64,000 nt of DNA from Peptoniphilus pacaensis (GCF_900088125.1 NZ_FLQT01000003.1:1425071-1489070); one strand, 5' to 3'; counted from the first letter of the stretch, positions 25,026 through 34,192 are shown. The notes: generated by a model not told the origin, from the letters alone. Program-made: numbers and translations.

Positions 25026-25406
25026 ATGACTTTTGCAGAAAAAATAAAAATTCTGCGCACGGAAAAGGGCTGGATTCAACAGGAGCTGGCCGACGCTTTG
25101 GGCGTCAGCGTGCGCACGGTAAAAAATTACGAATCCGGCGACAGCTATCCGAAGAATCGATTGATTTACAAAAAAATCGCCCAAGTCTTCGACGTGGATA
25201 TTAACGACCTCCTTCGGGAAGACGAAGAATTCGCCATGCCGCAGAAGGACGAGGACGCCTACGAAGATTACAAGGTCCTGCGCCAGTCCTTTAACGGCGT
25301 GAAAAAAGCCCTGGCTTCGGAGAAGATAGGGCAGCGGGACAAAGATATTCTCATGAAAAAAATATGGGACCTTTACTGGAAAAACAAAGACAAGAGCGAC
25401 GTGTAG
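25026..25406 (+). CDS. XRE-family helix-turn-helix regulator
   Basis: 126-residue protein: an N-terminal Cro/CI-type helix-turn-helix (residues about 7-60; KGWIQQELADALGVSVRTVKNYESG is the core, given here in full family order) and a charged helical C-terminal part (GVKKALASEKIGQRDKDILMKK). It starts 39 bases after ftsH with no terminator between, so it may be co-transcribed with ftsH. Target unknown. The terminator stem overlaps its last codons. Confidence 0.88.
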   Translation: MTFAEKIKILRTEKGWIQQELADALGVSVRTVKNYESGDSYPKNRLIYKKIAQVFDVDINDLLREDEEFAMPQKDEDAYEDYKVLRQSFNGVKKALASEKIGQRDKDILMKKIWDLYWKNKDKSDV

Positions 25407-25418
25407 GCGTCGCTTTTT
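25395..25418 (+). terminator. Terminator overlapping the end of the XRE regulator gene
   Basis: AGCGAC/GTCGCT stem (25395-25400 with 25409-25414) spanning the TAG stop, then T5. Confidence 0.8.
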
Positions 25419-25441
25419 CTATGCGCAGAGAAAACGGGCAT

Positions 25442-25480
25442 AAAAAAACGGGCGAAAGCACGGAAAAACGCTTTCGCCCG
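25442..25480 (-). terminator. Terminator of tRNA-Lys
   Basis: 11-bp perfect stem (25449-25459 with 25470-25480); the A-run at 25442-25448 reads as T7 on the minus strand. Confidence 0.9.
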
Positions 25481-25535
25481 GTAGCACCACCGTAGCACCA
25501 CAATTCATAGAGCGGCCGCCACAAATGGCTTTATC

Positions 25536-25611
25536 TGGTGCATCTTCAGGGACTCGAACCCTGGGCCCACTGATTAAGAGTCAGTTGCTCTACCAACTGA
25601 GCTAAAGATGC
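25536..25611 (-). tRNA. tRNA-Lys(CTT)
   Basis: 76 bases on the minus strand beginning GCATCTTTAGCTCAG, with standard D arm, anticodon loop CTCTTAA (anticodon CTT at 25578-25576), T loop GTTCGAGTC, acceptor closing GAAGATGC and an encoded CCA. Confidence 0.97.
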
Positions 25612-25631
25612 AAACGTCGATAACAGAAACA

Positions 25632-25660
25632 ATTATACAGCTGCTGACGATATTTGTCCA
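25632..25660 (-). promoter_or_regulatory. Promoter of tRNA-Lys
   Basis: Minus strand TGGACA (25660-25655), 17-base spacer, TATAAT (25637-25632). Confidence 0.8.
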
Positions 25661-25726
25661 GACATTTTTTCAAAGAATTTTACAAAAAAGGCGTCGAGGT
25701 AAAGAATAAGCCATTTTTATTCGATT

Positions 25727-25744
25727 ATGGTAAAATATTACCAT
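25727..25744 (+). promoter_or_regulatory. Palindrome overlapping an extended -10
   Basis: ATGGTAA-AATA-TTACCAT, a perfect 7-bp inverted repeat with 4-base spacer. It contains TGG-TAAAAT (25728-25736), the probable promoter of the next gene, so it could be an operator. Confidence 0.5.
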
Positions 25745-25763
25745 CAAACAAAGGAGTCGTACT

Positions 25764-27614
25764 ATGCCCATTAAACAGAAAAAAATGGCGGAGGGCGTCA
25801 AAGGTTTTGCCCTGTGTCTTATTTTACTATATATGGCCTTCAACCGCGTGTTTTTAGGCGGCCACCTAGGCTATCAATTGCTCTTTGCGCTATTCGGATT
25901 TGAAACCTTTCAAAGCTATATTAAAGAAAAAACCCACCCGGGACCATTCTTCGTCGAAAAGGTGCGCAACTACTGGCCGGAACTTCTCGGAATGGTCACC
26001 GTGGTGACGGCGGTCTATGCCATATTCTTTTACGCCGATCTGCCCATGGTGCGGGGACAGGCCCTGAGCTCTTTGTTTTTCGGCAATAATATTCTTCAAA
26101 GCCTCGCCGGCCATCCCCTGAGCATCGAACAACCGTCGCCCTTCGGGCATCTGTGGTTCATATCTCTTTTGATGCAGTGTTATTTGATTTTCTCCCTGGC
26201 GATTTTAGGAAAAAAGACTCGGCAAAAGATTATTTCCATAGCCTTCTTCGGCGGCGCCATCAGCATCATCTCCGCCCTCGTTATGGGCATCTTCGGGGGT
26301 TTGGATTTGGCGGAAGCCCGTATATTTTACAGTCCCGAAAGTCGACTGTTCAGCTTTTTTGTCGCCTTTCCCGTCGTGGCCTATGAACTTTTGGGCAAAG
26401 GGCGGGGCCGCACGGCCAGCCGCGACATGTCCATGCTCGGCATTATTATCCTTTTCGTCATCTTCGTGCTCTTTATGAGCGAGACGGCGCCGGCTTATTT
26501 GGGCGGGCTTTTTCTCACGAGTTTGCTGCTGAGCCTTTTTCTCTTGTTTCTGTTTCGCGACGGAAACGCCTTCGAAACCGTATTTCAATTTCCCCTCTTC
26601 ACCTTTTTAGGGGAGCGGGCTTATTCCATTTACCTTTACAGCATGCCCTCGTTCTTTTTTATGGGCGCTTTGGGGGACAGGTTTCAATTAAGCTCAAGCC
26701 TTTGGATTCCCCTGGCCTTCGTCGTCCTGCTCCTCGCATCGCAGGCCTCTCACTATATTTTCCGGGTCAAAGAGCTGGGGAGTAAGCAGGTTTACGGAAT
26801 TTTGGCCGTCGTCTTCTGCGGGATCATGATCCTGAGTTTCGGGACCCAAAGCCCCATGATGATGAAGCAACAGAAGCGGGAAAAGGCGACGGTAAAAAGA
26901 TCGGCCACTGACGAGGGCGACACCGATGAAAAGAAGGCGTCTCTGACGGAGCGCTTCGAGCCGTCCAACGAATTGGCCGCGGCCATCGAACAGGTCAACG
27001 CTCAAAAGCCCTATTACAAACTAACCAACGAGGATTTGGGCAAGCTTCAGTCTCAAGAGGGACTCCTCTTAGGCGACGGCACTGCCCAATCGGCGCGGGA
27101 AGCCTATTTGCGCCTTATGCCCAATTTGCAGGTACAGGGATCGGATAATTTAAATCCTTCCTGGTACGTGGCGCGGATCAAGGAATACTCGGCGGACGGC
27201 CCCATTATTCTTCAAATCGGAAACGACGGCGCCCTGACCTTTGACGCCGTGGACGAAATAGTGAAGACCGCGGAGGGACGGCCCATGTTTTTGTTTAATG
27301 TGGTGACCGATCCTCAATTCGAAGATAAGAACAACGACATTTTGCGGCGCATCGCCGACAAATACGCCAATGTCAGCCTAATCGACTGGAACAAAGACGC
27401 CAAGAATCAAAGCGATTTTTACGACGAGGAAGGCCAATTAAAAGATCCGGCGAAGCGACTCATGTCCCACATGCTGGGCCACTGCCTGCTCTACGACATG
27501 CCCGTAGCTACGGCGAAGCCCGACGACAAAGACGACGAGAAGCACACGAAGACGGAAGATAATTTGGCGGCAAAAGAAAACGACGACGTCCCCGACGTAG
27601 GGGACTCTCAATAG
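25764..27614 (+). CDS. Acyltransferase-3/SGNH (OatA-like) membrane protein, probably catalytically degenerate
   Basis: 616-residue protein with the OatA architecture: an N-terminal membrane domain of about ten segments (residues 1-360) similar in layout to acyltransferase-3, then a charged linker and an extracytoplasmic SGNH-like domain (about 425-590). Landmarks survive (GHLWFISLLMQCY for the HLW block; LLLGDGTAQ for the SGNH block I), but key residues do not. The RxxDxxRG..H region reads EGVKGFALCLILLYM with no His, block I has G439 where the serine nucleophile should be, and the C-terminal DxxH block reads DEEGQLKDPAKRL. The C-terminal tail is Asp/Lys-rich. RBS AAAGGAG. Function is unknown; it may act as a non-enzymatic envelope protein. 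Confidence 0.8.
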   Translation: MPIKQKKMAEGVKGFALCLILLYMAFNRVFLGGHLGYQLLFALFGFETFQSYIKEKTHPGPFFVEKVRNYWPELLGMVTVVTAVYAIFFYADLPMVRGQALSSLFFGNNILQSLAGHPLSIEQPSPFGHLWFISLLMQCYLIFSLAILGKKTRQKIISIAFFGGAISIISALVMGIFGGLDLAEARIFYSPESRLFSFFVAFPVVAYELLGKGRGRTASRDMSMLGIIILFVIFVLFMSETAPAYLGGLFLTSLLLSLFLLFLFRDGNAFETVFQFPLFTFLGERAYSIYLYSMPSFFFMGALGDRFQLSSSLWIPLAFVVLLLASQASHYIFRVKELGSKQVYGILAVVFCGIMILSFGTQSPMMMKQQKREKATVKRSATDEGDTDEKKASLTERFEPSNELAAAIEQVNAQKPYYKLTNEDLGKLQSQEGLLLGDGTAQSAREAYLRLMPNLQVQGSDNLNPSWYVARIKEYSADGPIILQIGNDGALTFDAVDEIVKTAEGRPMFLFNVVTDPQFEDKNNDILRRIADKYANVSLIDWNKDAKNQSDFYDEEGQLKDPAKRLMSHMLGHCLLYDMPVATAKPDDKDDEKHTKTEDNLAAKENDDVPDVGDSQ

Positions 27615-27627
27615 AGAGGAGAATGGA

Positions 27628-28977
27628 ATGGAAAAAGAAAAGTACTACTGGGATAGAGAAGAAGAGCACGAAGCCATTATGAGCTTTTCCGACGACTACA
27701 TGGCCTTTTTGGATCGGGCGAAAACCGAGCGCATGGCGGCGAAAGAAATCGTGCGTCTGGCGGAAGAAGCGGGCTACAAAGATTTTTATGCCGTGGATCA
27801 ATTAAAGCGCGGCGACAAGATTTACTTCCTGAACAAGGAAAAATCCGTGGTCCTTTTCGATTTGGCAGGGGATTTGGAAGAGGGCATGGCCATTGTGGCG
27901 AGCCACATCGATTCGCCTCGCCTGGACATTAAGGCGACGCCCCTTTACGAAGAGGAAAATGTGGCTTTGTTGAAGACCCATTACTACGGCGGCATTAAAA
28001 AATACCAGTGGACGGCCATTCCCTTGGCCATTCACGGCGTCGTCATCACAAAAGACGGCAAAAAGCACGAAGTGAACCTGGGCTCCGATCCTCGCGACCC
28101 CATCTTCACCGTGACGGATCTCTTGCCCCACCTGAGCAAGTCGCAAAATAAAAAATCCCTGGCGGAAGGGGTCATCGGCGAAAATCTCAACGTCCTTTTC
28201 GGCCACCGTCCTCTGAACGGCTCCGTGGAAGAGGCCGTCGCCTATGAGCTGAAGAAAAAATACGGCATGGATCCCGACGATTTCGAAACGGCGGAGCTGG
28301 AAGTGGTGCCTGCCTTTTGTGCCAGAGACCTGGGACTGGACCGAAGCATGGTAGCAGCTTATGGCCAAGATGACAAGGTCTGCGCCTACGCCTCTCTGCG
28401 GGCGCAGCTGGAGGTAAAGGAACACACCAGAACCTGCGTCGCCGTCTTTGCCGATAAGGAAGAGATCGGCTCCGTGGGCAACACCTCCATGAGCGCCAAG
28501 TATTTTGAAAACGCCGTGGCGGAAGTGCTCTTTAAAATGGGCGTGGACTCCAATGTCATGGTGCGCCGCGCCATGGCCAATAGTGTGGTTCTTTCCGCCG
28601 ATGTCACGGCGGCACTGGATCCCAACTATCCCGAGGTCATGGACAAGAAAAACGCCGCCCGCTTAGGCGAAGGCGTCTGCATGATGAAATACACCGGCGC
28701 CAGAGGCAAGAGCTCCACCAACGACGCCAATGTGGAATTTGTCGCCGCCCTTCGGGATCAATTCGCCAAGGACAATATTTTGTGGCAAACGGGAGAAATG
28801 GGCAAGGTCGACGAAGGAGGCGGCGGCACCGTGGCCTACATCCTCGCCGAAACCGGCGCGGAAGTCGTGGATCTGGGTACGGCACTGTTTTCCATGCACG
28901 CGCCCTTGGAAGTGGCGTCCAAAGCGGACATCTACTCCACCTACAGAGCCTATGGCAGCTTTTTAACCATGAAATAA
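27628..28977 (+). CDS. M18-family aminopeptidase
   Basis: Cytosolic dinuclear-zinc aminopeptidase removing N-terminal (often acidic) residues from peptides. The 449-residue product shows the M18 metal and catalytic blocks: SH93-I-D95-SPRLD, the ATPLY segment, F-ADKE278-E279-IGSVGN, and SMH424-APLEVAS close to the C-terminus. Length is usual for bacterial M18 enzymes. It starts 13 bases after the OatA-like gene with RBS GAGAGGAG, so the two may share a transcript. It fits a peptide-using anaerobe. Confidence 0.95.
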   Translation: MEKEKYYWDREEEHEAIMSFSDDYMAFLDRAKTERMAAKEIVRLAEEAGYKDFYAVDQLKRGDKIYFLNKEKSVVLFDLAGDLEEGMAIVASHIDSPRLDIKATPLYEEENVALLKTHYYGGIKKYQWTAIPLAIHGVVITKDGKKHEVNLGSDPRDPIFTVTDLLPHLSKSQNKKSLAEGVIGENLNVLFGHRPLNGSVEEAVAYELKKKYGMDPDDFETAELEVVPAFCARDLGLDRSMVAAYGQDDKVCAYASLRAQLEVKEHTRTCVAVFADKEEIGSVGNTSMSAKYFENAVAEVLFKMGVDSNVMVRRAMANSVVLSADVTAALDPNYPEVMDKKNAARLGEGVCMMKYTGARGKSSTNDANVEFVAALRDQFAKDNILWQTGEMGKVDEGGGGTVAYILAETGAEVVDLGTALFSMHAPLEVASKADIYSTYRAYGSFLTMK

Positions 28978-28986
28978 AAACTTTCC

Positions 28987-29016
28987 TTTACACGAGGCTA
29001 ACAGATATGTTATACT
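28987..29016 (+). promoter_or_regulatory. Promoter of tRNA-Leu(CAA)
   Basis: TTTACA (28987-28992), 18-base spacer, TATACT (29011-29016). Confidence 0.7.
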
Positions 29017-29032
29017 AGCGAAGTATCAGTTG

Positions 29033-29119
29033 GCCGAAGTGATGGAATTGGCAGACGTACTGGACTCAAAATCCAGCGGTGGCAACACCGTGCGGGTTCA
29101 AGTCCCGCCTTCGGCACCA
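29033..29119 (+). tRNA. tRNA-Leu(CAA)
   Basis: 87 bases from GCCGAAG to CTTCGGC plus discriminator A and encoded CCA. Anticodon stem CTGGA/TCCAG with loop CTCAAAA gives anticodon CAA. The long variable arm (GGTGGCAACACC) is typical of class II leucine tRNAs. Confidence 0.97.
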
Positions 29120-29125
29120 TAGATA

Positions 29126-29162
29126 ATGGCCGGATTGCAAAAATGCAGTCCGGTCATTTTTT
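29126..29162 (+). terminator. Terminator of tRNA-Leu(CAA)
   Basis: 14-bp stem, 29126-29139 with 29144-29157 (two mismatched or wobble positions), followed by T-run. Confidence 0.88.
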
Positions 29163-29348
29163 ATTGTGGTTTTATCGGCTTACCTACGTCGGCTTTTATA
29201 ATCGCCGAAAATGTCAAGTGGTGAAAAATTTTTAGCATGAAAGAGTTTCGCCGGCCCATATCAGAATAATTTTTATTTTCCACACACCTATATTTCCGAC
29301 TTTTTGCTATACTGAGGGTAGGTATATCATTATTAAAAGGAGGTTCAT

Positions 29349-30872
29349 ATGAAAAAGAAGCTGACGGCGTTAACTTTGGCGGCTTTGCTCTTGGTGCCCA
29401 CCGTGGCCTACGGAGCGAAACCGACGACGCAAACTTTCGTTGTGAACAATCAGGTCGTGGATTGCCTCGCCTATAATATCGGCGGGTACAATTACTTTAA
29501 GCTGCGGGACGTTTTAAAAGGTCTCAATAACACCGGGGATAAACATAATGTAAGGTACCATGCGGCGGATCGCTTGGTCGAAGTGGTTCCCGGGGAAGCC
29601 TATGTCGACGAGGCGGGTAAAGGCGGCAAGGACGCGGGCGGCGAAGTCCCGGACAGCCAAGTTTTTATGGGTGAAGCCAAGATAAAGATCAACGGCGTCA
29701 CCGCCAATGTCAAGAGCTGCAATATTGCCGGCTATAATTATCTGCAAATCAGAAGCCTGGGCAAAGTTTTGGCCAAACAGGTCGGTTATGACGAACAGCG
29801 GCGCATCGTCCACGTAGGCAATTATGATCCCGCCGCAGTCAAGCTGCCGACAAAGCCTGTAGTACCTGCTCCACAACCGGCAGCCCCTGCTCAACAACCG
29901 CAGGCCGCAGCTTCTTCCAATGTCACCGTCAGCCGACAAAATGTCGCCGGCGTGCAGCTGAATATTGTGACAGTGCCCAATCATCCTAATTTAAAATTTA
30001 ATGTGGTGAAGGGCAACAATCGCCTGGTGGGCGCGGAGCCCTTCGGATCCATCATTAAAAGGACGCAGCCCACAGTGGCGGTGAACGGCAATTTCTTCGA
30101 CGCCTATCGCACGAAGGTGCCCTACGGCAATATTGTAAGCCGGGGCCAAGTTATCCAAGGCATCGGCAATGACGGCGCCTTTATTCGCACGGCATCCGGC
30201 AAAAACATCATCGGTCAACCGACGGTGATCCACGAATTGGATGCGGGCCACAAAAAATTCAGCGCCTGGTACACCAATGCGGGGCTTAACGACAATACCG
30301 GCATCGGCGTCTTTAATCCCTATTACGGCGGTTCCGTGAAACTGCCTCAAGGGACTTACGCCGTGGTTTCCGGCGGCGTGGTCAAAGCCATGGGTGGCGG
30401 CGGAAGCAATGTTACCATTCCGCAAAACGGCTACGTCATCTTCTTTGCAGCCAATGCGGTATCGAAGAGCGACATTAATGCCATGATTCGCGTAGGCGAT
30501 ACGGTAAAAGACACCGTCGTGCTGAAGGGGGATCCTCGTCTTGCAGGCGAAACCGCGGACGCCTTAGTCGCGGCGGGCCCCATCCTCGTTAAAGGCGGCA
30601 AGAATGTGGCCGCATCTGCCGCATCGAACTACGAAGGAAAGATTCGCAATCAAAATGCCGGTCGCTCCGCCATCGGCGTGAAGGCCGATGGTACCGTGGT
30701 CATCGTCACGGGCACGGCGCGGGTAGCGAATTTGGCCAATGCCATGATTCAATTGGGTTGCGTGGAAGCGACCAATTTGGACGGCGGCGCTTCCTCGGGT
30801 CTTTATGCCAACGGACGGGTGATTACGTCGCCCGGAAGAAGTTTAAATACGGTGCTTACCATTACAAAGTAG
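29349..30872 (+). CDS. Exported phosphodiester glycosidase (NAGPA-like) protein with copper-amine-oxidase-like repeats
   Basis: 507-residue exported protein. After a signal peptide (cut near AYG-AKP) come two copper-amine-oxidase N-like modules (about 27-90 and 105-160; both carry a NIGGYNYFKLRD / NIAGYNYLQIRS core), a Pro/Ala/Gln linker (about 165-190), and a C-terminal NAGPA (phosphodiester alpha-N-acetylglucosaminidase-like) domain with the hallmarks AVNGNFFDAY, AAGPILVKGG, RSAIGVKADG and ATNLDGGASSGLYANG. The domain is expected to act on a surface glycan. A TGC-TATACT extended -10 precedes it and RBS AAAAGGAGG is strong. Anchoring mode is unclear because there is no SLH or LPXTG. Confidence 0.9.
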   Translation: MKKKLTALTLAALLLVPTVAYGAKPTTQTFVVNNQVVDCLAYNIGGYNYFKLRDVLKGLNNTGDKHNVRYHAADRLVEVVPGEAYVDEAGKGGKDAGGEVPDSQVFMGEAKIKINGVTANVKSCNIAGYNYLQIRSLGKVLAKQVGYDEQRRIVHVGNYDPAAVKLPTKPVVPAPQPAAPAQQPQAAASSNVTVSRQNVAGVQLNIVTVPNHPNLKFNVVKGNNRLVGAEPFGSIIKRTQPTVAVNGNFFDAYRTKVPYGNIVSRGQVIQGIGNDGAFIRTASGKNIIGQPTVIHELDAGHKKFSAWYTNAGLNDNTGIGVFNPYYGGSVKLPQGTYAVVSGGVVKAMGGGGSNVTIPQNGYVIFFAANAVSKSDINAMIRVGDTVKDTVVLKGDPRLAGETADALVAAGPILVKGGKNVAASAASNYEGKIRNQNAGRSAIGVKADGTVVIVTGTARVANLANAMIQLGCVEATNLDGGASSGLYANGRVITSPGRSLNTVLTITK

Positions 30873-30886
30873 GCGTGATTTTAAAA

Positions 30887-30917
30887 GCAGGGATTCACGA
30901 GAGTCTCTGCTTTTTTT
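30887..30917 (+). terminator. Terminator after the NAGPA-like gene
   Basis: GCAGGGA/TCTCTGC stem (one G-U) then seven T; polA begins 40 bases later. Confidence 0.85.
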
Positions 30918-30934
30918 ATTTGCGCAGACTCGTG

Positions 30935-30940
30935 TATAAT
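30935..30940 (+). promoter_or_regulatory. Probable -10 element of polA
   Basis: TATAAT at 30935-30940, 17 bases before the polA ATG; the -35 would overlap the terminator T-run and is weak. Confidence 0.45.
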
Positions 30941-30957
30941 AAGGGCAAGGAGGAGCC

Positions 30958-33594
30958 ATGAATAAAAACAGGATTTTAATTATAGATGGAAGCAGTTTGT
31001 TTTTCCGGGCTTTTTACGCCTTGCCTCTTTTGCAAACGAAGCGGGGGCTTTACACCAATGCGGTGTACGGCTTCGTTTCCATGATGGAAAACGCCGTGGA
31101 GCAAATGGACCCGGGGTACTTGCTCGTGTGCTTCGATCAAAAGGGCCGCACCTTCCGCCACGAGCTCTACGAAGAGTACAAGGGCACGCGGCAAAAGACG
31201 CCGTCGGAATTAGACGAGCAGTGGCCTTATTTAATGAAGATTTTAAAGACCATGGGTGTAAAAACCGTGGACTCTCCGGAGTACGAGGCCGATGACTTGG
31301 CGGGCACCGCGGCGAAAATGGCCGCCGCCGCGGGGAAAGAAGTGTATCTGCTTACCGGGGACAGGGACTACTTCCAATTAATCGAAGAAAATATTCACGT
31401 CCTCATGACAAAAAAAGGCATTACGAACTTGGAAGTTTACGATGTGGATCGAATCGAAAAGGAATACGGCATGACGCCGAAGCAGCTCATCGACCTAAAG
31501 GGGCTTATGGGTGATTCCAGCGACAATATTCCCGGCGTGCCCGGCATCGGCGAAAAGACGGGGATGAAATTGATTCACGACTTTCATTCCATGGAGGGGG
31601 TCTACGAAAACCTCGACGCCATTACCGGCAAGAAGCGAAAGGAAAATCTGGAAGAGTTTATGCAGCAGGCCTTTTTGAGCAAAAAGCTGGGGACGATCAT
31701 TACAACCATTCCATTGGATTTTACTTTGGAAGATTTAGAGCGGAAGCCCTACGACATGGACGCCCTGCGGGATCTCTATACTCAGTATGAATTTTTCACC
31801 CTCTTGAAGCGCCTTCCCGACCAAGGGGAGGAAGAGGAGGCGGAGGCAAAGGACTTGCCCCTCGCATCCATGGAAGATGCCGTTAAAGGCCTTGCCGGCG
31901 CCGACGAAGTGATGATCCACCTGATGACGGAAGGCAGGCCCTACTTCGGCGGGGAAGTGGATTATATCTGTCTTTCCGCAAAGGAAAAGGGCTTTATCGT
32001 CAAGTCTCCCGATGAATCGGATTTGCTGCGACTGAAGGAGCTATTAGAAGACGACGATGTGGCCATCGTGGGCAGCGATTTAAAGGATCTGTTTCTCTAC
32101 GCCTTTCACTACGGCATGGAACCGAAAAACGTCGCCTTCGACGCATCCGTGGCCGAGTATTTACTGGATCCGACGAAATCCAATTACGAGGCGTCTCATT
32201 TAATCGGTTTGTACCAAAACCAAAGCATCGCCTCGCCGGAAGAATTTTTAGGTAAGGGTAAGAGCAGAAAAGCCCTCCTCGATGCGGAGGATGATGTCGT
32301 CGGCTATTTGTCCCGGCTGCATAAATTTCTTCCCAAGGTCATGGCGGCGCAGGAAGAGAAGTTAAAAGAGCTTCAAATGTGGGAACTCTTTTCCACCATC
32401 GAAATGCCTCTCGTGGAAACTCTGGCCTCCATGGAGCACGAGGGCATTCTCGTGGACGAAAAGGTATTGGATGAAATCGGCGCCGATCTGGCTGAGGAGA
32501 TCCAAGGCTTGGAGACCGCCATTTACGACGACGCCGGCAGGGAATTTAATATCAACAGCACGAAGCAGTTGGCGGAAGTTTTATTCGAGGACTTGGGCCT
32601 CACGCCCATTAAAAAAACAAAAACCGGCTTCAGCACCAATCAGGACGTGCTGGAAAAGCTTCGTAGCGAGCACGTGATCGTGGACCGCATATTAAAATAC
32701 CGTCAGCTCGCCAAGATTCAGTCCACCTATGTGGAAGGGCTCAAGGCGGAAATCGCACCGGACGGAAAGATTCACTCCCAATTTCAACAGACCATTACGG
32801 CCACGGGAAGGATCTCGTCCACCAATCCGAATCTACAAAACATTCCTATTAAGACCGACGCGGGCCGCCGCATTCGAAAGGCCTTTTTGCCGAGGGAAGG
32901 GGCGGAATTTATCGACGCCGACTATTCCCAAATCGAGCTGCGCATTTTAGCCCACATCTCCGGGGATCCGGTGATGCAAAAAGCTTTTAACGACGATGCG
33001 GACATCCATACCACCACGGCCTCTCAGGTCTTTCACGCGGACCCGAGGGAAGTTACGAGCCTCATGCGCTCCAGAGCCAAGGCGGTAAACTTCGGCATCG
33101 TCTACGGCATCAGCGATTATGGTCTGTCTCAGGACTTGGATATTCCCAGAAAAGAAGCCAAAGAATACATCGACAATTATCTGCATAAATTCAGCGGCGT
33201 TCATCAATTTATGGAAGACATCGTGGAAACCGGGAAGGCCCAAGGCTATGTGGAGACCCTGTTCCATCGTCGACGCTACATTCCCGAACTGGCGGCGAAA
33301 AATTTCAGCGTCCGCTCCTTCGGCGAGCGAGTGGCGCTGAACATGCCCATTCAGGGAACGGCGGCGGACATGATGAAAAAGGCCATGGTGGCCGTTTACA
33401 GAAAATTAAAAGACGAAGACCTGGACGCCAAGCTCCTGCTGCAAGTCCACGACGAATTGATTATCGAAGCGGACAAGAAGGAAGGGGAGCGGGTGAAAAA
33501 GCTTTTAGTCGAAACCATGGAATCCGCCTTGCCTCTGGCGATTCCCGTAAAAGTAGAAGTGGAAACGGGGGAAAATTGGTATGAAACAAAATAA
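30958..33594 (+). CDS. polA: DNA polymerase I
   Basis: Repair and Okazaki-fragment polymerase, 878 residues. An N-terminal 5'-3' exonuclease (LIIDGSSLFFRAFYA, PEYEADDLAGT, GDSSDNIPGVPGIGEKTG) is followed by a middle domain at the 3'-5' exonuclease position and a family A polymerase domain (motif A DADYSQIELRILAHISGD, motif B RSRAKAVNFGIVYGIS, motif C QVHDEL). The middle domain lacks the usual DxE metal-binding residues (the segment reads MIHLMTEGRPYFGGEVDY), so it is probably proofreading-deficient, as in Bacillus. It overlaps coaE by 14 bases. RBS AAGGAGGA. Confidence 0.97.
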   Translation: MNKNRILIIDGSSLFFRAFYALPLLQTKRGLYTNAVYGFVSMMENAVEQMDPGYLLVCFDQKGRTFRHELYEEYKGTRQKTPSELDEQWPYLMKILKTMGVKTVDSPEYEADDLAGTAAKMAAAAGKEVYLLTGDRDYFQLIEENIHVLMTKKGITNLEVYDVDRIEKEYGMTPKQLIDLKGLMGDSSDNIPGVPGIGEKTGMKLIHDFHSMEGVYENLDAITGKKRKENLEEFMQQAFLSKKLGTIITTIPLDFTLEDLERKPYDMDALRDLYTQYEFFTLLKRLPDQGEEEEAEAKDLPLASMEDAVKGLAGADEVMIHLMTEGRPYFGGEVDYICLSAKEKGFIVKSPDESDLLRLKELLEDDDVAIVGSDLKDLFLYAFHYGMEPKNVAFDASVAEYLLDPTKSNYEASHLIGLYQNQSIASPEEFLGKGKSRKALLDAEDDVVGYLSRLHKFLPKVMAAQEEKLKELQMWELFSTIEMPLVETLASMEHEGILVDEKVLDEIGADLAEEIQGLETAIYDDAGREFNINSTKQLAEVLFEDLGLTPIKKTKTGFSTNQDVLEKLRSEHVIVDRILKYRQLAKIQSTYVEGLKAEIAPDGKIHSQFQQTITATGRISSTNPNLQNIPIKTDAGRRIRKAFLPREGAEFIDADYSQIELRILAHISGDPVMQKAFNDDADIHTTTASQVFHADPREVTSLMRSRAKAVNFGIVYGISDYGLSQDLDIPRKEAKEYIDNYLHKFSGVHQFMEDIVETGKAQGYVETLFHRRRYIPELAAKNFSVRSFGERVALNMPIQGTAADMMKKAMVAVYRKLKDEDLDAKLLLQVHDELIIEADKKEGERVKKLLVETMESALPLAIPVKVEVETGENWYETK

Positions 33595-34192
33595 AATCGG
33601 CATTACAGGCTCTATCGCCTCGGGAAAAAGCGTGTTGACGGCCTATCTTCTGGGATTGGGCTATCCGGTGATCGACGCCGATGCCATTGCCGCGGATCTG
33701 GTGCGCCCGGGATCCGATACATTAAAGGAAATCGCCGAAACATTCGGCGACTACATGCTCGACTCCGACGGCGCGCTGGACCGAGACAAACTGGGGCAGC
33801 TGGTCTTTAAAGACGAGGACGCTCGCCGCAAGCTCAACGATCTCATGCATCCGGCCATTATTCGCGCCATGGTGGATCTGTCCGAGAATTTTCACGGCCT
33901 CGTGTTTTTCGACATCCCCCTGCTCTTTGAAGAGTACGACGCCATTAAGGCCAACGGATTGGATTTCGACGCCGTGTGGCTCGTGGACGCCGATGAAGAA
34001 GTGCAGCTTGAGCGCCTTATGGCTCGCGATAACATCGACGAAGCCTATGCCAAGGAAAAAATCGCCTCGCAAATGCCCTTGGAGGAAAAGAAAAGTCGGG
34101 CCCATGCGGTTTTCGACAATTCAGGGGATTTAATGAATCTTTACAATCAGGTAGATGAGGTGTTGGAGGCGTGGACCGGTGAAAAAATGTAA
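33581..34192 (+). CDS. coaE: Dephospho-CoA kinase
   Basis: Last step of coenzyme A synthesis: phosphorylates the ribose 3'-OH of dephospho-CoA. The 203-residue protein has the P-loop G10-SIASGK-S17, the DADAIAADLVRPG block, and LMARDNIDEAYAKEKIASQM in the lid. Position after polA is common in Firmicutes, and the overlap suggests coupled translation. Confidence 0.96.
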   Translation: MKQNKIGITGSIASGKSVLTAYLLGLGYPVIDADAIAADLVRPGSDTLKEIAETFGDYMLDSDGALDRDKLGQLVFKDEDARRKLNDLMHPAIIRAMVDLSENFHGLVFFDIPLLFEEYDAIKANGLDFDAVWLVDADEEVQLERLMARDNIDEAYAKEKIASQMPLEEKKSRAHAVFDNSGDLMNLYNQVDEVLEAWTGEKM

